Shown here piece by piece: positions 60,301 through 64,000 of a stretch of DNA of 64,000 bases; within the stretch, counting starts at the first letter, position 1; each line of letters starts with the position of its first letter. The notes under the pieces were generated by a model, which saw only the letters and a program-made list of their open reading frames with translations, was not told the DNA's origin and did not search any database. Source of the stretch: Tricholoma matsutake (taxonomy: Eukaryota; Basidiomycota; Agaricomycetes; Agaricales; Tricholomataceae). The stretch is from contig AP026544.2 of the NCBI GenBank assembly GCA_026075535.2, forward strand, positions 11,966,001 to 12,030,000, read 5' to 3'. Made by a program: the position numbers and the translations under genes.

Positions 60301-61068
60301 GCCACTGTTGTAAGCTGCTGCTCGAATACCTACCATCACATCCACAGGTCAGGCAAACATTTTATGGCCACCAGTCCTTGGTCAGAAATCAGTTTGATAG
60401 GATCAAGTGTTTGCACTGGTGAAGTGGCCAGAACTGCTTTGGGACTGCTGGCAACCCTCGAAGTCCCTCGATCAGTATGATCTTCAAGAACTCTGGGCAT
60501 GTTACAGCCTTGGCAAGCCTGTCTTCAATGTTACACAAATTCAGACTGGAATCAAGCCGCCACTTCAGCTCATGGAGGAGTATTTCCAATCAAAATGGTG
60601 TGGTCACAGCTTGGGGGTGAGTCCATTGTCACTAACATGCATACTGAGGTTGGAATGTTGTCTCCTCAGGATTGGAAGAGATGGGAGCACTTTTGTGAGA
60701 TTCCAGAATGGATTCTGTCACAATCAAACACTTGTGTTGTATTGCCAGCAGTCATCATTGAAGACCTCAATCAGATGTGATGCAGCACCAGTAACAAGCC
60801 AAAGAAGGGACTCAATGCTCTTTCAAAGGAAGTCAAAGACTTTCGCTTCCTAATGGCAAAAGCAAAACCCTGTGAGCTGCCATTGCTAAGACAAGAGTCA
60901 TCCATGTCCTTGATAAGTTCAGCACTGTCCTCATCATCATTGACACCCACTCCAGATACTTTTTGTGCTCAGCTGTCAGGAGTTGTTGGAGTGGATGTGA
61001 GTGGAATTGAGGAGAAGAAACAGCGGGCACCACTGTTGGATGCATGGCACAAAAAAAGGAAAAATTGA
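57352..61068 (+). pseudogene. NDC10/GCR1-type tyrosine recombinase gene (Crypton-like)
   Basis: ATG 57352 (MDANIPIDPALLPHV). Exons give EFVQCALRKGEIKDVIVNEH, then KLFFGALWIHKEQVAKTPSL, SKDAPDIITNTFIAEVT, GNRGDDLHALKLEELQPY, VYSVFIAHLWPEMCPLGTFA, MKVHFPCHILGYKQEAMG and TFFDTCAPALPKM. This order fits the NDC10 domain-2/Crypton tyrosine recombinase fold. NRGDD would hold the first catalytic Arg, HILG the His box and FFDTCAP the Tyr region; a Cys stands where I expect Tyr. The end (LQELWACYSLG ... LMEEYFQSKW and GLNALSKEV) fits a GCR1_C DNA-binding domain. Damage: TGA at ~58355 (ALE-VRR) and ~60778 (NQM-CST), Arg-to-His/Trp/Cys changes, and a ~370-bp insertion at 57820-58188. Family assignment is from memory of related fungal proteins; probably not active. 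Confidence 0.65.
57820..58188. mobile_element. insertion-like segment inside the recombinase gene with a 10-bp hairpin
   Basis: Unlike the 50-65-nt introns of the rest of the gene, ~370 bp separate FLGG from SQFKKLFFG. It has a CCTAAGCGATACATGC repeat at 57837 and 57900, and a perfect hairpin CACCTCAGTC / GACTGAGGTG at 57974-58004 (loop 11 nt). It ends at a good splice site (TATATACAG). No clear terminal repeats, so a MITE is only a guess. Confidence 0.35.
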
Positions 61069-61298
61069 TGGTCATTATATTTTTACGTTGTTCTGTTCTG
61101 TGTTCTGCAATTGATTTGTATTGATGTTAATTTTTTTTCCTCAGGGGGATTGTGTCATTTGAATTGGCATCCTCTGTATGTTAAGGTGCTTCATAATCAT
61201 AGTTGTCAAGTGATATAACACTGATATAATAGTTATATACTTAATGCTGATATAATTCTCGATGTCTGAGTTGTGCTTGCTTCAACAGACATAACATC

Positions 61299-63220
61299 AT
61301 GGGCATACAAGGACTGTGGAGGGTGTATCACAAAATATTAGACTTTAGAATTGGGAGCTAACATCACACATGCAGATACTAGTGCCTATCCAAGAGGAGA
61401 AATCATTTCTAGACCTCACAATGGTTGAAGGATTTCAGCAAGATCCTCAAGGTACCCATACACTGATCATTGGTGTTGACATTAGGTGGAGTCCTGCGCA
61501 AAACAAAAGGTGAGAATAGCTTTTCTAATACCTATTCTTCAGTATCTGGCTTGCTAGTTGTCAGGCTATCCTAGAAGGACATGATGGGATGGGGGAGAAC
61601 CCTGTGCTTTGTGCCCTCTTCTTCAAGTTGTGCTGCTACCTCTGCTACCTCAAGACACCAGTCACTTTTGTCTTTGTCTTTGATGGGCCCTGCAGACCAG
61701 AGGTCAAATGTGGTCGACGCATGCAAAGGCAGGACCCAAAGATCATTGAGGCCTCCAAGCAGCTGATTGACATGTTTGGATTCTACTGCCACCAAGTTGT
61801 GGCCTACTACTATTTATTGGATAGTGTCATATGACACTCATGAGTCCACAGGCACCTGCCAAAGCTGAGGTACAGCTCTTGGAACTCAACCAGCTGGGGT
61901 TGATTGATGGAATCCTCACCAAAGACAGTGATGCATTTGTATTTGGTGCTGAGTGCATCATCCCAGAGTCAGTGTTCAGTGTTCAACAAGATACCATATA
62001 TCCGAGCTGTGCTGAACTACTTACCTATATCTTGCAGGATGAATAAAGATGCTCCAGACGAGGTTGCAGCATATTTTTCACATAGCATAGAAAACAGTGA
62101 TACTGTTGCTCTAACACGAGGTGGCCTCATCCTTGTAGCACTTTAGCTGGTGGCGATTATGATTCTGGTGTCCCAGGTATCAGAGCAGTGATTGCATATG
62201 GCCTCACCAGGTGTGGCTTTGGTGACACACTGATTGACACTGCCAGAACCCGAGATCAACATAGCTTTGAAATATTTCTTGACAGCTGGCGAGAAGATCT
62301 GCATTTTGAACTTTCAACAAATTCTTGTGGTCTCCTTGGACATCGCTATGGTAGATTAGTGCCACACATCACTGACTCATTCCTTTCTTCTGTTATTCTG
62401 CGATGCTATCTCCATCCAATCACCTCAGGATCTTATGAATGGTCCTCAGCTCTCTGGCAACTGCGTGAGCCAGCACTGCATTCAATCACCAGCTTCTGCA
62501 CAGAATATCTTCGATGGGATGTCACCACAGGGATTCTGAAGTGGTTTCATGTGAATCTTTGGGATGGTGTATGCTTCTGGATGCTTTGCATGGTAACTTT
62601 CATTTGCTTTCTTTCGTGTATAGGATTAAGCTTAACGACAGCATCTGCAGCCTACAGTCATGTTCGACCCTGCTGAACCACTGCTTGCGACCCCACACAC
62701 CCAGGCAAGCATCATGCAGATCAAAGCTGCTAGACATAGCATGGCTACACAAGAGCTCAATTTTCCAATCATGAGGGTCACTGTCAGCATTGGGAAATTT
62801 GTCAAGCTAATGTATTGCGACGGCGCACAACCTGACCAAGAAAAGCCAGTGGCAGTTATGGTTCCTGATCCTATTCTTCAGGCTGTGCTATTGAAAACTC
62901 CACCATCTGACAAGCCCATGGGCAGTGGTTTGACCATCTGTCCAGTAAGTGTTATAATCTGCTTGGGATTAAAATTTGACTTCCTCGATCTCATGTAGGA
63001 TGAGGACACAGACTCCGAGCATGAACAGGAGGATGAAGTGATTGATTTGATGATAGGTATGCCAGAGACAGGCAAGGAGGAGGCAGGCAAATTGATGGGC
63101 GACGACAAGATAGTTTATTTGACAGGTGAGAAAGAGGATGCAGGTGAATTGATTGGCAGCAACAATGAGATAATTGATTTGACAGGCGACGACGACGACA
63201 TGATGTATTTCAATTTGTAG
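61299..63220 (+). CDS. Rad2/XPG-family nuclease (PIN-like) with SUMO-interaction-like tail
   Basis: ATG 61299 (MGIQGLWR), intron from 61323 (GTGTAT to GCAG ~61376), then LIIGVD, VFVFDGPCRPEVKCGRRM, AKAEVQLLELNQLGLIDGIL, TKDSDAFVFGA and, after a frame break near 62145, AGGDYDSGVPG with GLTRCGFGD. These are the N, I and H2TH-loop blocks of structure-specific XPG/FEN1/GEN1 nucleases acting on branched DNA. The usual GEAE is AKAE, so one metal-binding Glu is lost, while DSD and GGDYD remain. The last exon (62999-63220, after GTAAGT intron 62946-62998) is acidic with VIDLM, IVYLTG and IIDLTGDDDD, which look like SUMO-interaction motifs. There may be other frame breaks. Activity is doubtful. Confidence 0.7.
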
Positions 63221-63374
63221 TAAGAGTATATGAAAATTGACCCATCTACATCTGTACACTACTGTGGATAATAGAATGAGAATAGTGATAAAGTAATCAG
63301 CAGCAGAGGAGCAGTGAAATGCTCCTGGGAGAGGAGGGACATATGATATGGCATAAGCAACATTTTCACCACTG

Positions 63375-64000
63375 TTGTATTGCTGCCAATACCCTCAGCC
63401 CCACCACAACACCTCCAGAACAGAGAGGGCTAGACAAAAACTGAGCGGAGAGCATCAAGATTGGCAATGTCAGCAAGCCCCAAATCAATGTGAAGTTGTG
63501 ACCCAGGAGGATGATCGCAAGTGCAAGAGTTGTGACTCAGGATCCGGCAGGGGAGGACTTTGAAGAGGGCAAATTGGAAATGGGTGAGGAAATGCAGGGG
63601 GACAGCAGTGAGGATGCAGGAGTCACAGTGAGTGATGACTGATGAAAGCAGAATGTGGCAGTGCTGATTCGATTGGCAACCCAGGTCACTGTGGTCACCA
63701 GGTCACGACGAATGCTGTATAGAACCATGCCTACCTTTGACCAGGAAAGGGAACCTGGCCTTCAGCAACTCTGGAATTACACCATGGAGCTAGAGAGCCA
63801 TAATAGGATCCTTGAGGGACAATACAAGGGTCTCATGTAAGTCCTTTTTAATGTCCTACATAGTCATAAATTTTATCTATTGAGAATTCCAAGTCAGACA
63901 TACAATGCCCTCCTCCTGCGCATTTCTTCTGCAGAAAGCCACTAGCACTGAATTCCCCAACAAGGCTCTTATGATCCCTGCTCCCAAGAAGAGGACTACC
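63375..64000 (+). CDS. unidentified gene fragment running off the window
   Basis: A frame at 63655-63838 (FDQEREPGLQQLWNYTMELE) ends at a GTAAGT donor; a further exon may begin after TTCTGCAG near 63935. Splicing in frame could not be confirmed and no domain is recognised. Confidence 0.22.

Overview
The window looks like fungal DNA, most likely from an Agaricomycete (Basidiomycota). The reasons are introns of 48-65 nt with GT-AG borders, a chromodomain Ty3/gypsy retrotransposon, hAT remnants, an NDC10/GCR1-type tyrosine recombinase gene and a Rad2/XPG-type ('PIN domain-like') nuclease. Species cannot be named. Most coding regions are decayed, chiefly by C-to-T changes at CpG.

Layout. (1) Left flank, 1-4826: a BAH/zinc-binding gene (5' partial), a ~150-bp satellite, a minus-strand ATP-grasp-like gene and a hypothetical gene cut off by the next unit. 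(2) Palindromic island, 4827-43469. It has two fold-back contigs joined by exactly 100 N (21683-21782). Contig 1 runs inward along a left arm (4827-17574), crosses an 843-bp asymmetric spacer and re-enters the same sequence inverted (18418-21682). Contig 2 starts inside the arm (21783-27105), crosses the same spacer in the opposite orientation with 623 bp extra (27106-28571), and leaves along the right arm (28572-43469). From outside to inside an arm carries a 21-bp G-rich minisatellite, a 60-bp satellite, a conserved ~0.75-kb block, a ~55-bp satellite, unknown gene C, a mirrored bidirectional promoter, a SNF2-type helicase (gene A) and the 3' part of a zinc-finger/ATP-grasp-like gene (gene B). 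The spacer completes gene B on one side only. (3) Right flank, 43470-64000: a Ty3 integrase fragment split by a non-autonomous hAT element (8-bp target duplication), a hAT transposase remnant, a small host gene split by a 6.27-kb Ty3/gypsy element (5-bp duplication), a triple ~230-bp repeat, a tyrosine recombinase gene and an XPG-like nuclease with SUMO-interaction-like motifs.

How the parts relate. Genes A and C diverge from two inverted copies of one promoter that share two kinds of dyad and an 18-bp tandem repeat; A and B converge. A gene-B relative also lies outside the island (2509-3990). Arms within a contig were identical wherever I compared them. The two contigs differ mainly at CpG sites, and share the same arm/spacer junction, so the palindrome is probably real and older than the split between the two copies. 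In-frame stops in genes A, B, C, the recombinase and the Ty3 element are nearly all TGA; in three cases the other copy still reads CGA. The window is best read as a decayed, silenced, repeat-rich island rather than an active gene cluster.
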